Positions 5,635 through 5,697 of a DNA stretch of 5,697 nucleotides are shown one piece after another. A program made the translations under genes and the position numbers. The first letter of the stretch is position 1. Every line of letters begins with the position of its first letter. The notes under the pieces are model-generated. The model had not been told where the DNA came from. It saw only the letters and a program-made list of their open reading frames with translations, and did no database searches. Where the stretch lies: the NCBI GenBank assembly GCA_029934815.1, contig JAOZLM010000162.1:1-5697 (forward strand), in the 5' to 3' direction. This stretch comes from Desulfocapsa sp. (lineage in GTDB: Bacteria; Desulfobacterota; Desulfobulbia; Desulfobulbales; Desulfocapsaceae).

Positions 5635-5697
5635 GATGGCGTCGTAAAAATTCTCCATCTCCTTCGTTGCTGCACATTTTCTATCATTACGACGTAC
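5635..5697 (+). repeat. Possible short repeat element with inverted ends (MITE- or REP-like)
   Basis: CGTCGTAA (5640-5647) and TTACGACG (5687-5694) are perfect 8-bp inverted ends enclosing 39 bases with no coding signal. The left edge resembles the sequence at 60-79 in opposite orientation. The spacing and the position directly behind a terminator fit a small intergenic repeat. Copy number cannot be judged from one window, and the element may run past the window end. Confidence 0.4.

Overview
The window looks like chromosomal DNA of a Gram-negative, AT-leaning bacterium, most likely a Desulfobacterota (formerly delta-proteobacterial) lineage. This rests on the Pal lipoprotein with its GNCDPRGT motif, a glucan phosphorylase of the short bacterial/archaeal type, a PerR-type Fur protein preceded by a site resembling the Fur box I recall for Desulfovibrio-type bacteria, and an uncharacterised radical SAM gene pair of a kind I associate with that group. 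The taxonomic call is inference; no search was run.

Layout. Positions 1-145 hold no gene, only a short hairpin and the edge of a possible dispersed repeat. A Pal/OmpA-family lipoprotein gene lies on the minus strand (146-658). A 252-base divergent intergenic region (659-910) separates it from an alpha-glucan phosphorylase gene on the plus strand (911-3112). It contains a good -10 hexamer for pal overlapped by a PerR-box-like dyad, a second dyad, and an imperfect direct repeat near the phosphorylase start. After a 169-base gap come two overlapping plus-strand genes: a small Cys-free protein of unknown function (3282-3710) and a radical SAM enzyme (3707-4990). They share a GTGA stop/start overlap and so are probably translationally coupled. 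A 162-base gap carries a convincing sigma70-type promoter with a Fur-type dyad over its -35 region. It leads into a monocistronic perR-like gene (5153-5569), closed by a near-ideal intrinsic terminator (5592-5634). The last 60 bases look like a short element with inverted ends whose left edge resembles, in opposite orientation, the sequence at 60-79.

How the genes relate. Pal serves envelope integrity, the phosphorylase mobilises storage glucan to glucose-1-phosphate, and PerR senses peroxide. No shared pathway is evident. The part with the most unknown biology is the small-protein/radical SAM pair. The most testable regulatory idea is that the PerR encoded here also acts at the PerR-box-like site upstream of pal.
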